Positions 8,886-18,389 of a stretch of DNA of 37,940 bases are shown in pieces. The stretch covers positions 1 through 37,940 of the forward strand of contig CAJYIY010000061.1 of assembly GCA_913775305.1 (NCBI GenBank), written 5' to 3'. The notes beneath the pieces were generated by a model. That model did no database searches and was not told where the DNA came from. It saw only the letters and a program-made list of their open reading frames with translations. The stretch's first letter is position 1. Every line of letters begins with the position of its first letter. This DNA is from an uncultured Erwinia sp. (lineage in GTDB: Bacteria; Pseudomonadota; Gammaproteobacteria; Enterobacterales; Enterobacteriaceae). The translations under genes and the position numbers were made by a program.

Positions 8886-9320
8886 ATGCAGAAGTATAAT
8901 AGTGAAACATTCCGCGTATCAATGCGTGATATCGATCTGAATGGTCACGTTCATAATTCAGTTTACCTGGATTATTGTGAAGATGCTGTGGTGAATGCCT
9001 TTCGCCGGGCAGATATTTTAGCGCTATTTCGTCCGCATACGGCCGGTGTGGTTTATCACGTTAAAAAATGCGAAGCCACTTTCCACTTTCCATTATCGGT
9101 TGACGATGTGGTTACGCCGCAGGTATTTGTCGAGAAGCTCGGCAACAGCAGCTTAATATTTTCTGTTCATCTCTGTTTACAGGGTAGGGATATTCTGGCC
9201 GCCGAAGGAAAATTAGTCTGGGTCTGCATTAACCCTGCCGATAATAAACCCTGTCCAATCCCTGAGAACACCCGTATTGCGCTGATCCGCCACTTTCCGC
9301 TGGCTGAGGCCGGCGCCTGA
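8886..9320 (+). CDS. Hotdog-fold acyl-CoA thioesterase (4HBT/YbgC-like)
   Basis: A 144-residue single hotdog domain. The N-terminal RDIDLNGHVHNSVYLDYCEDA (residues 14-34) is the classic 4-hydroxybenzoyl-CoA thioesterase motif, with the presumed catalytic Asp17 followed by NGHVHN. Expected role: hydrolysis of an acyl-CoA or aromatic acyl-CoA to free acid and CoA in the cytoplasm. The ATG at 8886 is preferred to an upstream in-frame GTG (8856) because it places the core strand at the usual distance. The stop overlaps the next start (TGATG), so it is translationally coupled to the ligase. Confidence 0.85.
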   Translation: MQKYNSETFRVSMRDIDLNGHVHNSVYLDYCEDAVVNAFRRADILALFRPHTAGVVYHVKKCEATFHFPLSVDDVVTPQVFVEKLGNSSLIFSVHLCLQGRDILAAEGKLVWVCINPADNKPCPIPENTRIALIRHFPLAEAGA

Positions 9321-10837
9321 TGCCCGTTCACGACAGGGTTCAGCAACACGCCCGAAACATCCCCCAGTCTGTCGCCGTGAATATTGATGGTCAGACGCTG
9401 AGCTGGCAGCAGCTGTGGCGTCACTCGCAGGCACTGTATCAGTCTATCCTCAGCTTGCCCCTGAGCGGGCATACCGTGGCGATTGCGACCGGTAATGCGA
9501 TGACATTTCCGATAGCCTGGCTGGCGGCGACGGCACAGCCTCTCACCGCCGCGATGATCGATCCCCTGCTGCCGTCCGCCCAGCTGCACGATATGCTGGG
9601 CCGTATAAAGCCCGGACTGCTGCTGCTTAATCAGCAGGATCGGGCGACGATCGCGCTGGCGGATAAACTGCAGATCCGCTGGCTGGCGGTGGATCGCTGG
9701 CTGGAAACCGCCCCTGCCGTTCCGGAAGAGCGGTCTGAATTCAGCAAGGGGATGCATGACGCCACGCCGTTTTTGATCAATTTTACGTCCGGTACCACCA
9801 GCCTGCCAAAAGCGTTCATCCGCTCACGCCGCTCCTGGCGCAGCAGCTTTGAAAACGGTGAGGCGATCTTTCAGCTGGCTGACGCGCCCTCAACGCTGTT
9901 TCCTGGACCGCTGTCGAACGGTATTGGCCTGTACTGCCTGAATGAAACGCTGTATGCGGGCGGCTGTTTCTACAGTCTCGGCAAGTGGCAGCCTGATGCC
10001 GCACTGGCGCTGATTGCAGAGCAGCAGATCCAGCGGCTGGTCGTGGTACCCACGATGATTGCCGGTTTTGCGCGCGTGGCTGACAGGCAAATTTTTCCCA
10101 GCCTGCGTAACCTGCTCAGCGCCGGAGCCAAGCTGGAGCTGAACCACTACCGGCAGGCGCGGGCAATGTTTCCTGCGGCGCGGATGCAGGAGTATTACGG
10201 TGCATCCGAGCTGGGATTCGTTGCCGTCTCCACGCTGGACGACGAGCGCATCAGTGAATCACTGGCCAGCGTCGGAAAGGCGTTCCCCGGCACGACCATT
10301 GAGATCCTCGACGACGAGGGCGCGACGGTGGCGGTAAACCAGCCGGGGCGGATCTTTATTCGCAGTGAGCAGGTTATCGAGGGTTATTTATGGGGCGATG
10401 ACGGCAGCGCATTTAAAAAATATGCGGAACGGGCCACGGTATCGGATATTGGTTATCTCGATGAGCAGCAGCGCCTGCATATTATTGGCCGCCGGGGAAA
10501 TATGATCGTCAGCGGCGGTAATAATATTTATCTCTCTGAAATAGAAACGACAATTAAATCGATTCCCGGCGTTATTGAAGCGGTAGTGATTGCTAAAGAC
10601 GATCATTATTTGGGAAAAGCGATCGTTGCTATCGTGGAAGCTGAATTGACGCTGGCAGAAACGATCCCGGTACTGTGCCGCGAGCATCTGGCGAAATATA
10701 AACTGCCGCGCCACTATTATCATATCCGCCGCTGGCCGTTAACGCCGGGTGGAAAAATTAAACGCACCGAGCTGGAATTAAGGATCGCAAATCATGACCT
10801 CAGAACCGATCTCACTGCACTACCAGCCGGAAGATGA
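9320..10837 (+). CDS. AMP-forming acyl-CoA ligase
   Basis: A 505-residue ANL-superfamily enzyme that activates a carboxylic acid with ATP and loads it on CoA (or another thiol). Motifs: phosphate-binding TSGTTSLPK (156-164), YYGASE (292-297), SDIGYLDEQQRLHIIGRRGNMI with the hinge region, GGNNIYLSEIE, and the C-terminal catalytic lysine in TPGGKIKR (about 479). The usual GD before the hinge is SD, a mild deviation. Its 3' end overlaps the thiolase gene by 44 bases. Substrate unknown; neighbours suggest a short or medium acyl, dicarboxyl or biotin-like side chain. Confidence 0.88.
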   Translation: MPVHDRVQQHARNIPQSVAVNIDGQTLSWQQLWRHSQALYQSILSLPLSGHTVAIATGNAMTFPIAWLAATAQPLTAAMIDPLLPSAQLHDMLGRIKPGLLLLNQQDRATIALADKLQIRWLAVDRWLETAPAVPEERSEFSKGMHDATPFLINFTSGTTSLPKAFIRSRRSWRSSFENGEAIFQLADAPSTLFPGPLSNGIGLYCLNETLYAGGCFYSLGKWQPDAALALIAEQQIQRLVVVPTMIAGFARVADRQIFPSLRNLLSAGAKLELNHYRQARAMFPAARMQEYYGASELGFVAVSTLDDERISESLASVGKAFPGTTIEILDDEGATVAVNQPGRIFIRSEQVIEGYLWGDDGSAFKKYAERATVSDIGYLDEQQRLHIIGRRGNMIVSGGNNIYLSEIETTIKSIPGVIEAVVIAKDDHYLGKAIVAIVEAELTLAETIPVLCREHLAKYKLPRHYYHIRRWPLTPGGKIKRTELELRIANHDLRTDLTALPAGR

Positions 10838-12002
10838 CTGGCAGCCGATAGTGGTGGCAGCCGTTCGCACGCCGGTGGGTAAGGCGTACGGTATGCTGGC
10901 CGAACTGTCGCTGGAAGCGCTGCTGGCGCCGCTGTTCGACAGGCTGCTGGCGACTCTGCCGGAGGGCTTCCACGCTGTTGATGAAGTGATTATCGGTAAT
11001 GCCACCGGCGGCGGCGGCAACATCGGCCGGCTGGCCGCGCTCAGTGCCGGGTTACCGCTGGAGGTACCGGCGGTGACGGTCGATCGTCAGTGTGGTTCCG
11101 GGCTGGAGGCCGCGATCAATGCCTGCCGTCTGATCCAGGCGCGCGCCGGAGAGTGCTACCTGGCAGGCGGCGTGGAGAGCGTCAGTAACGCGCCCTGGCG
11201 GGTAGAGAAGCCCGGTTCGCTAAAGCAACTGCCGCGTTTCTACGGTCGGGCACGTTTTTCCCCGGACGATATCGGCGACCCGGAGATGGGTGAAGCGGCA
11301 GAGAACGTTGCCCGCCGCTGTGGAATCAGTCGCGAACGGCAGGATCGGTTTGCCCTGCGCAGCCATCAGCGTGCGGTCGCGGCGCAGCAGCAGGGGGCAT
11401 TCCAGGCTGAGATCGTACCGCTGAACGTGGCGGGGCAGGCGATCGTGCAGGACGAATGCCCACGCCCGTCAACCTCGCTTGCGCGGCTGGCCGCACTGCC
11501 GCCTGTTTTTGCCGCCAACGGCAGCGTAACCGCAGGCAACTGCTGCCCGCTTAACGACGGCGCCTCGCTGCTGCTGGTAATGAGCCGCCGCCTGGCGCGT
11601 GAGTGCGGTTTTGTGCGCGGGCTGCGCTTTGTTGATGCCTGTAGCGCCGGGATCGATCCAAACTTTCTCGGACTGGGGCCGGTGCCGGCCGCGCAGAAGC
11701 TGCTGCTGAGACAGCCAGAGCTGCGGCTCGATCGCGTGGCCGCCATTGAGTTTAATGAAGCCTTTGCCGCCCAGGTGCTGGGATCGCTGGACGCACTGGG
11801 CATTGACGAGCATCGCGTGAATCGCCAGGGCGGGGCTATCGCGCTCGGTCATCCCTACGGTGCTTCCGGTGCGATGATGGTGACGCGGCTGTTTAGCCAG
11901 CTGGTGCCTGCGGCAGAGAGCGAAGGCGGTTTTGGCCTGGCGATGCTGGGTATTGCGGGTGGTCTGGGGCTGAGCGCACTGTTCCGTGCGCAAATGCTGT
12001 AG
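10794..12002 (+). CDS. Thiolase-family protein lacking the second catalytic Cys
   Basis: A 402-residue thiolase fold (acetyl-CoA acyltransferase family). The nucleophile is present in TVDRQCGSG (Cys100), as are NEAFA (about 319-323) and the catalytic His in GGAIALGHPYGASGA (His353). The C-terminal block, normally CxGGGxG with the acid/base cysteine, reads MLGIAGGLG here, with Gly386 where Cys is expected. The enzyme may be impaired, or it may catalyse a related reaction such as acyl transfer or condensation without that residue. Start ATG inside the 3' end of the ligase gene. Last gene of the plus-strand thioesterase-ligase-thiolase operon; convergent with the enoyl-CoA hydratase gene. Confidence 0.85.
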   Translation: MTSEPISLHYQPEDDWQPIVVAAVRTPVGKAYGMLAELSLEALLAPLFDRLLATLPEGFHAVDEVIIGNATGGGGNIGRLAALSAGLPLEVPAVTVDRQCGSGLEAAINACRLIQARAGECYLAGGVESVSNAPWRVEKPGSLKQLPRFYGRARFSPDDIGDPEMGEAAENVARRCGISRERQDRFALRSHQRAVAAQQQGAFQAEIVPLNVAGQAIVQDECPRPSTSLARLAALPPVFAANGSVTAGNCCPLNDGASLLLVMSRRLARECGFVRGLRFVDACSAGIDPNFLGLGPVPAAQKLLLRQPELRLDRVAAIEFNEAFAAQVLGSLDALGIDEHRVNRQGGAIALGHPYGASGAMMVTRLFSQLVPAAESEGGFGLAMLGIAGGLGLSALFRAQML

Positions 12003-12027
12003 CGCGCCTGTTACGTCGGCACGATGT

Positions 12028-12804
12028 TTACCTGCCTTGCCACCGCGCAGGGCGGCGTTCGATAAAGGCGCGCTGGCCTTCCTGATAATCTTCGCTCTGC
12101 TGAAGCTGCTGTCGTGCATCCTCGCCGTCAGCGGCAGCGGTAAGATGCTGTTTCAGCAGCGCATTGCATGCCTGTACCGCCAGCGGCGCACCGCGATTAA
12201 TACGTGCCGCCAGCGCCAGCGCCGCATCCTTCAGTTTGTCAGGGGCGGCAAGCTGGTTGAATAATCCCAGCGTCAGCGCCCGGTGGGCATCAATCGCCTC
12301 GCCGATCAGCAGCAGTTCGCGGGCCAGATTTCCCGGTAGTCGGGCGGCAAGCTGGCTGATGGCGCCGCCCAGCGGGAGCAGGCTGTGCGTCACCTCCGGC
12401 AGCGCGATTTTCACCTGCTCGCTGGCAACGATAAAGTCGCAGTCCAGCGCCATCTCCAGCCCGCCGCCAACCGCATGGCCGTTAAGCGCGGCGATCCAGA
12501 TTTTTCGACGGGGCTGATGCTGAAGAGGATTGTAGCCGCCGCTGCGGTTGCAGACCTTTTTACCGCCTTCGGAAAACGCCTCCTGCAAATCTGCGCCGCT
12601 GCAAAACGCGCTGCCGCTGCCGGTGAGGATCACCGTCCAGATTTCCGGGTTCTGCTCACTGTAGTCCAGCCACTGTTCCAGTTCGGCAATCATCGCCGCA
12701 TTATAGGCATTGCGCTGCGCAGGGCGATGCAGCGTCAGACAAAGCACGTTGGGAGCCGGTCGGTCGGCCAGCACAGAGTGGGTAAGCGGTTCATCAGTGA
12801 GCAT
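12028..12804 (-). CDS. Enoyl-CoA hydratase/isomerase family protein
   Basis: A 258-residue crotonase-fold enzyme. Oxyanion-hole segments FCSGADL (67-73) and NGHAVGGGLEMALDCD (108-123), and both general catalytic glutamates, Glu117 in GGGLE and Glu137 in LPEVTH, are present, so hydration/dehydration of a 2-enoyl-CoA is plausible. ATG at 12804 gives the family-typical length; the open frame extends 43 codons further upstream but without support. It is encoded opposite the thiolase with 25 bases between the two stops, and completes the set of acyl-CoA cycle enzymes in this block. Confidence 0.88.
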   Translation of the reverse strand: MLTDEPLTHSVLADRPAPNVLCLTLHRPAQRNAYNAAMIAELEQWLDYSEQNPEIWTVILTGSGSAFCSGADLQEAFSEGGKKVCNRSGGYNPLQHQPRRKIWIAALNGHAVGGGLEMALDCDFIVASEQVKIALPEVTHSLLPLGGAISQLAARLPGNLARELLLIGEAIDAHRALTLGLFNQLAAPDKLKDAALALAARINRGAPLAVQACNALLKQHLTAAADGEDARQQLQQSEDYQEGQRAFIERRPARWQGR

Positions 12805-13388
12805 AGCGGCATTCCGGCGTTGCAGAGTTATTTCCAGTCTACCACGCTCTGGTTGACCCGCTGAAGCCACCCGGTGACGCAGAGCGGCAGTGGCAGGGAG
12901 AGTCAGGCCAGAAGCCCCTGCTCGAAGCCGCACCAGGCCGGTTTTTCACCAGGTTACTGTTGATCATGCAGGCTGCGCCTTGCTGCCGATCCCTCCGGTC
13001 AAGCCGGACTCTGAGCGACCTCGCCCACCGTGAAACCTGAATCTCAGGTTATCAATAGATGCGCAAAGTGGCCGATTTTTATCTCACACTCAAATGAGAT
13101 AATGATGACTAACTGGATGATATGCCGCTAAATTGTTCAACGTGCAGAATAAATATGAAACATTAACCCTTGTGCCAGTGTGGAATGCTATAAAAAAGAA
13201 ACTAACCAGCGATGACACGCCTCGCCCGTAATGTTGCTTATTTGTAAACGCATTAACATGGCAATGAAATCCTGCTATGCTGCCCCACGCGGAACCGGGC
13301 GCCTTACCCTGCACACGGATGGTTATCACTGATAGCGGTGACTCAGGTGACCCGGGATGCCACATACAATGAGAGCGAGGAGAACGTC
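12805..13388 (+). promoter_or_regulatory. acnB upstream region and promoter
   Basis: 584 bases without a gene. The clearest promoter is TTAACA (13253-13258), 17-base spacer, TATGCT (13276-13281), about 110 bases before acnB. Acting in E. coli at the equivalent place are CRP, ArcA, Cra and Fis; no specific operator was identified here. The 12805-13080 part is GC-rich with no recognisable gene and may be the scar of the accessory insertion. Confidence 0.55.
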
Positions 13389-15986
13389 GTGCTAGAAGAA
13401 TACCGTAAGCACGTTGCCGAGCGTGCTGCCCAGGGGATCGTTCCTAAACCGTTAGATGCTTCCCAAATGGCCGCGCTGGTTGAACTGCTAAAAGCCCCTC
13501 CAGCGGGTGAAGAAGAATTCCTGTTAGATCTGTTGATCAATCGCGTTCCGCCGGGTGTTGATGAAGCGGCGTATGTCAAAGCCGGTTTCCTGGCCGCTGT
13601 CGCGAAAGGCGAAGCAACCTCTCCTCTGGTGACTCCTGAAAAAGCTGTGGAACTGCTCGGTACCATGCAGGGCGGATACAATATCCATGCGCTAATCGAA
13701 GCCCTGGATGAGGAAAAGCTGGCCCCAATCGCCGCTGAAGCGCTGTCCCACACGCTGCTGATGTTCGACAACTTCTATGATGTTGAAGAAAAAGCCAAAG
13801 CGGGCAACCCCCACGCGAAAAAAATTATTCAGTCGTGGGCTGACGCAGAATGGTTCCTCAAGCGTCCTAAACTGGCAGAAAAAATCACCGTAACCGTGTT
13901 CAAAGTGACCGGCGAAACCAATACCGATGACCTCTCTCCGGCACCGGATGCCTGGTCTCGTCCGGATATTCCGCTGCACGCCCTGGCGATGCTGAAAATC
14001 GCACGTGATGGCATTGTACCCGACGATGCCGGTAACGTAGGACCGATCAAACAGATCGAAGAATTAAAGAAAAAAGGCTTCCCGCTGACCTACGTTGGTG
14101 ACGTGGTTGGTACCGGTTCATCGCGTAAATCCGCCACCAACTCGGTGCTGTGGTTTATGGGTGACGATATTCCTTACGTGCCGAACAAGAAGGGTGGCGG
14201 CGTGTGCCTCGGCGGCAAAATCGCACCCATCTTCTTTAATACCATGGAAGATGCCGGTGCGCTGCCGATCGAAGTGGATGTTGATAAGCTGAATATGGGC
14301 GACGTGATCGATATCTTCCCGTACAAGGGCGAAGTGCGTCATCACGACACCAGCGAACTGCTGGCTAACTTCGAACTGAAAACCGACGTGCTGCTGGATG
14401 AAGTGCGCGCCGGTGGTCGTATCCCGCTGATTATCGGTCGTGGTCTGACCTCGAAAGCCCGTGAGTCACTCGGCCTGCCGCAGAGCGATGTGTTCGTTCA
14501 GGCGAAAGATGTTGCCACCAGCAGCCGTGGCTTCTCGCTGGCGCAAAAAATGGTTGGCCGTGCCTGCGGCGTGGAAGGTATCCGTCCGGGCGCTTACTGC
14601 GAACCCAAAATGACGTCGGTTGGCTCGCAGGACACCACCGGTCCCATGACCCGTGATGAACTGAAAGATCTGGCCTGCCTGGGCTTCTCTGCCGATCTGG
14701 TGATGCAGTCATTCTGTCACACTGCGGCTTATCCAAAGCCGGTGGACGTGACCACGCATCATACCCTGCCTGACTTCATTATGAACCGCGGCGGCGTGTC
14801 GCTGCGTCCGGGTGACGGTATTATCCACAGCTGGCTGAACCGTATGCTGCTGCCGGATACCGTTGGTACCGGCGGTGATTCCCATACCCGATTCCCTATC
14901 GGTATCTCTTTCCCGGCGGGTTCCGGGCTGGTGGCATTTGCCGCGGCGACCGGCGTAATGCCGCTGGATATGCCTGAATCCGTGCTGGTGCGCTTTAAAG
15001 GAAAAATGCAGCCGGGCATTACCCTGCGCGATCTGGTTCACGCCATTCCGCTCTATGCTATCAAAGCGGGCCTGCTGACCGTTGAGAAGAAAGGCAAGAA
15101 AAACATCTTCTCCGGCCGCATCCTGGAAATTGAAGGCTTGCCGGATCTGAAAGTTGAGCAGGCATTTGAACTGTCCGATGCTTCAGCAGAACGTTCTGCG
15201 GCAGGCTGTACCATCAAGCTGGACAAGGCGCCGATCATTGAGTATCTCAACTCGAATATCGTGCTGCTGAAGTGGATGATTTCTGAAGGCTACGGCGATC
15301 GTCGTACGCTGGAGCGCCGTATTCAGGGTATGGAAAAATGGCTGGCCGATCCGCAGCTGATGGAAGGTGATGCTGATGCAGAATATGCGGCGGTGATCGA
15401 CATCGACCTGGCGGAAATCAAGGAGCCAATCCTGTGCGCGCCAAACGATCCGGACGATGCCCGCCTGCTGTCTGACGTACAGGGCGAGAAAATCGATGAG
15501 GTCTTTATCGGCTCCTGCATGACTAACATCGGTCACTTCCGCGCCGCTGGCAAACTGCTGGATGCCCATAAAGGGCAGCTGCCAACTCGCCTGTGGGTGG
15601 CACCGCCAACCAAGATGGACGCCGCGCAGCTGACCGAAGAGGGCTACTACAGCGTCTTTGGCAAGAGCGGTGCACGTATCGAAATCCCGGGCTGTTCACT
15701 GTGCATGGGTAACCAGGCGCGCGTGAAAGATGGCGCAACGGTGGTATCGACCTCCACGCGCAACTTCCCTAACCGCCTTGGTAACGGTGCTAACGTGTTC
15801 CTGGCCTCCGCCGAGCTGGCTGCGGTTGCTTCTCTGCTGGGCAAACTGCCTACGCCGGAAGAGTATCTGCAGTTTATGGATCAGGTGGATAAAACCGCTG
15901 AGGATACCTATCGTTATCTGAACTTCGACCAGCTGAGCCAGTATACGGATAAAGCTGACGGCGTGATTTTCCAGACTGCGATTTAA
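13389..15986 (+). CDS. acnB: Bifunctional aconitate hydratase B / 2-methylisocitrate dehydratase
   Basis: TCA-cycle [4Fe-4S] enzyme that interconverts citrate and isocitrate via cis-aconitate; the E. coli apo-protein also binds mRNA. The 865-residue product equals E. coli AcnB in length and is nearly identical throughout from memory. HEAT-like N-terminal domain (residues 1-160) precedes the swivelling domain, as in all AcnB. Cluster-binding cysteines are in SCMTNIGH and CSLCMGNQ near the C-terminus. GTG start at 13389 is chosen because it gives VLEEYRKHV, the E. coli N-terminus, with GAGGAG six bases upstream; an in-frame upstream extension from 13338 is rejected. Confidence 0.98.
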   Translation: MLEEYRKHVAERAAQGIVPKPLDASQMAALVELLKAPPAGEEEFLLDLLINRVPPGVDEAAYVKAGFLAAVAKGEATSPLVTPEKAVELLGTMQGGYNIHALIEALDEEKLAPIAAEALSHTLLMFDNFYDVEEKAKAGNPHAKKIIQSWADAEWFLKRPKLAEKITVTVFKVTGETNTDDLSPAPDAWSRPDIPLHALAMLKIARDGIVPDDAGNVGPIKQIEELKKKGFPLTYVGDVVGTGSSRKSATNSVLWFMGDDIPYVPNKKGGGVCLGGKIAPIFFNTMEDAGALPIEVDVDKLNMGDVIDIFPYKGEVRHHDTSELLANFELKTDVLLDEVRAGGRIPLIIGRGLTSKARESLGLPQSDVFVQAKDVATSSRGFSLAQKMVGRACGVEGIRPGAYCEPKMTSVGSQDTTGPMTRDELKDLACLGFSADLVMQSFCHTAAYPKPVDVTTHHTLPDFIMNRGGVSLRPGDGIIHSWLNRMLLPDTVGTGGDSHTRFPIGISFPAGSGLVAFAAATGVMPLDMPESVLVRFKGKMQPGITLRDLVHAIPLYAIKAGLLTVEKKGKKNIFSGRILEIEGLPDLKVEQAFELSDASAERSAAGCTIKLDKAPIIEYLNSNIVLLKWMISEGYGDRRTLERRIQGMEKWLADPQLMEGDADAEYAAVIDIDLAEIKEPILCAPNDPDDARLLSDVQGEKIDEVFIGSCMTNIGHFRAAGKLLDAHKGQLPTRLWVAPPTKMDAAQLTEEGYYSVFGKSGARIEIPGCSLCMGNQARVKDGATVVSTSTRNFPNRLGNGANVFLASAELAAVASLLGKLPTPEEYLQFMDQVDKTAEDTYRYLNFDQLSQYTDKADGVIFQTAI

Positions 15987-16003
15987 TTTAAGTCAGCGCG
16001 AAG

Positions 16004-16029
16004 AAACCGGGTCAAGGCCCGGTTTTTTT
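16004..16029 (+). terminator. acnB terminator
   Basis: Stem AAACCGGG (16004-16011), loop TCAAGG, stem CCCGGTTT (16018-16025), T-run to 16029; starts 18 bases after the acnB stop. Confidence 0.92.
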
Positions 16030-16145
16030 ATGCCTGATTGAAAAGCGCTGCTGTCGTGCTGTCGTGTTGTGATAATGTGCGCAGCATATCGGTATTGTCA
16101 GGTCAGTCGCGCAAAATAGTGGTGTCTGACCGTGAGGAAAACACT

Positions 16146-16508
16146 GTGGAATATGAGTTTTTAAAGGATATCACCGGCGAGGTGAAAGTCCGTATGTCGA
16201 TGGGCCATGAGGCGGTCGGCCATTGGTTTAACGATGAGGTTGAAAAAGACCCGGAGCTTCTGGATAAAGTGGAAACTGCCATCGCTGATGTAAAAGGCAG
16301 CCTCCGTCAGTGGCAGCACGTGGGCAAGGAGTACACCCTGCTTCTCGACGAAGAGGAGGTGATGATCCGTGCCAATAAGCTGAGTTTTGAAGGCGACGAG
16401 ATGGAAGAGGGGATGCACTACTACGATGAAGAGAGTCTGTCGTTTTGCGGCGTTGAGGATTTTCTGGCGGTAATCATCGCCTGGCGCGCTTTTTTACAGG
16501 GACGCTGA
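16146..16508 (+). CDS. yacL: YacL/UPF0231 family protein
   Basis: A 120-residue acidic cytoplasmic protein of unknown function, same length as and highly similar to E. coli YacL. Diagnostic stretches: [20 protein letters not shown] at the N-terminus and [23 protein letters not shown] near the C-terminus. GTG start at 16146 with GAGGA about 8 bases upstream; the open frame extends further upstream without homology. As in E. coli it follows acnB; in E. coli speD comes next, but here 7 kb of accessory DNA intervene. Confidence 0.95.
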   Translation: MEYEFLKDITGEVKVRMSMGHEAVGHWFNDEVEKDPELLDKVETAIADVKGSLRQWQHVGKEYTLLLDEEEVMIRANKLSFEGDEMEEGMHYYDEESLSFCGVEDFLAVIIAWRAFLQGR

Positions 16509-17008
16509 TGCCCCTGCTGGACGCAGCTCACCTTAGTGCGCCCCGTCAAAAAGCGTCAGTGATGTCCCTGTCGCAGATGACTCAGTCGCCTTCGGTGATT
16601 GCTGTGGCCAGCCAACGGATAATGTGCGGGTGGAGTGACCTGACGAGTAACTTTATGATAATTCTGCATCTTCTCGTTTTTTTGCTGGAGGGGGGCTCAG
16701 GAAAAGATTAAATCCTGGCGAACGAAAGAGTTGCAAGAGATCCCATACTTTATTAAATCATCAGACTCCGAAATCATGTCCGAAGTCTGTTGAAAGACCA
16801 GGTTATCCGATTTAGCAGTGAACTGACTACAGACCTGGGGTAAACGGCTGCGAACTCCGATTTACCCTGGCAGCGATATTGAGAAAGTATCGGTCAGGGA
16901 TAATGTTATCTGGCAGGCGGATTATGCCATCCCATAATATCACTAAGTCTGGCCATTATGTGATTAAACACACCTCTTGTGAATTGAATGCTTTAATAAC
17001 AGGCTACA
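16509..17008. other. Gene-poor junction after yacL
   Basis: 500 bases at the left edge of the AT-rich block. A short open frame (16508-16711) has no ribosome site or family resemblance. Contains CAGACT/AGTCTG arms flanking a 16-base loop (about 16771-16798) and two copies of TCCGATTTA. Several broken plus-strand frames suggest decayed coding DNA, but I cannot identify it. No integrase, tRNA or clear attachment site is visible. Confidence 0.4.
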
Positions 17009-18184
17009 TTAGTAGCCAGGGGTAGGTTTTAATTTTTTGACCGGTGAAAGTAACAAAATACATAATCCTATTACTGCGGGTATTACGCCTATCATTGCCA
17101 CATGATTTATGCCAATCGTCGTGATAGTCGCACCGCCTAACAACGAGCCTAAGGCAATTCCTGAATTGAATCCTGCAATGTTCAAACCAGAGGCAACAGG
17201 AACAGCGCCAGGTACTTTCTGAGCGATAAGTATGACGCGAGCTTGCATCGCAGGCACTGCTGCATAGGATATTGCACCCATCGCACCCACAGCGATACAC
17301 ATTCCAATGACGGATGTGTCATAAATTGCAATAAACACTAAGGTAACAATCAGTAATATCAGGATCCACAAGACTGATTTATCTACACCAAACCGGTCAG
17401 ATAGCTTCCCTCCAATGATGTTTCCTACTGCTGCACATACACCATAAATGAGCATCATCGAACTTGCTGTCTTAACACTGACGTGGGTGATGTCCAGCAG
17501 TAAAGGGGATATATAGGTGTACAGAGTAAATGCTCCGGTATATCCCATGACAGTCACCAATGCGGCAATCATCAAGGATGGGTTAACTATATGTTTTAAT
17601 GAGTTGAAAGCAGAGAGGTGTTCTTCCTTTTCCTCACTATGACTTTTAGGCATTAATATAATAAGCCCTGTAAGTCCGATCAGGCCACAAACGGCCACCG
17701 TCACGAAACTGAGTCGCCACGATATAACGCTGCCCAAAAAGGTACCAATCGGCACGCCAAAAGCAAGAGCCAGTGTCAGCCCCGCAAAAACATAGGCCAC
17801 CGCTGCGCCTCTTTTTTCAGGAGGAACTATCTGTGTCGCTACGCTGGCAGCGATGGCCAGAAACAGGCCGTGAGACAGCCCTGCAATAAATCTTGAGATC
17901 AACATCATATCAATATTTACAGAGAGTGTTGCTGCGAGGCTGCCGAGTGAAAAAACTAACATAGTGACGATCATAACTATCTTTCTTGACCATTTTGATG
18001 TCAGGGCAGTTAAAACTGGCGCTCCAATCGTAGCTCCGATAGCATAGGCCGTTATCGTCATGCCAACGGCTTCAATTGAGGAGTGCAAATCTTTAGAAAT
18101 AGCAGATACCAAACCAATAACCAGAAACTCTGTTAGTCCTAAAGCAAAAGCACAAAGAGAGAAAGAATAAATTACGAGTGGCAT
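17009..18184 (-). CDS. MFS transporter (DHA1-type efflux)
   Basis: A 391-residue major facilitator superfamily inner-membrane protein with about 12 hydrophobic segments, probably a proton-driven exporter of sugars, purines or drugs (AraJ/PbuE-like group). N-terminus starts directly in TM1 (LVIYSFSLCAFALGLTEF), typical of the AraJ group; the loop 2-3 motif reads GAPVLTALTSKWSRK, and the mid-protein basic loop contains MPKSHSEEKEEH. ATG at 18184 with AAGGAAG five bases upstream. Divergent from the LysR gene, with 205 AT-rich bases between, so that regulator may control it. Low GC compared with the flanking core genes. Confidence 0.88.
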   Translation of the reverse strand: MPLVIYSFSLCAFALGLTEFLVIGLVSAISKDLHSSIEAVGMTITAYAIGATIGAPVLTALTSKWSRKIVMIVTMLVFSLGSLAATLSVNIDMMLISRFIAGLSHGLFLAIAASVATQIVPPEKRGAAVAYVFAGLTLALAFGVPIGTFLGSVISWRLSFVTVAVCGLIGLTGLIILMPKSHSEEKEEHLSAFNSLKHIVNPSLMIAALVTVMGYTGAFTLYTYISPLLLDITHVSVKTASSMMLIYGVCAAVGNIIGGKLSDRFGVDKSVLWILILLIVTLVFIAIYDTSVIGMCIAVGAMGAISYAAVPAMQARVILIAQKVPGAVPVASGLNIAGFNSGIALGSLLGGATITTIGINHVAMIGVIPAVIGLCILLLSPVKKLKPTPGY

Positions 18185-18389
18185 TTCGCTTCCTTGTAAA
18201 AGGTTTTGTTACATTGAATTGGTCTTAATTATATATATTTTGTTTTGCTTGGATGTAATAATTAAAATTAAAGGAGGTATAATATTTCTTATCCAGTTGG
18301 TTTTACAATAAAGGAGGTGTTGAAGGTTTGATTTAAAAATTTATTTCAAGCGCGATCGCTTTGAAAAATGAACAAAAGGGAACAAGGGA
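18185..18389. promoter_or_regulatory. MFS / LysR divergent intergenic region
   Basis: 205 bases, very AT-rich (18220-18290), between divergent genes. LysR-type regulators usually bind such regions to control both genes. Two copies of AAAGGAGGT (about 18270 and 18312) occur but precede no evident start codon. No palindromic T-N11-A site was assigned with confidence. Confidence 0.4.

Noticed and set aside
12805..12933. 43-residue N-terminal extension of the enoyl-CoA hydratase frame.
   Set aside because: The family length and fold start fit ATG 12804; the extension is Arg/Ala-rich and unlike crotonases.
16508..16711. 67-codon frame directly after yacL.
   Set aside because: No homology, no ribosome site, and composition unlike its neighbours.
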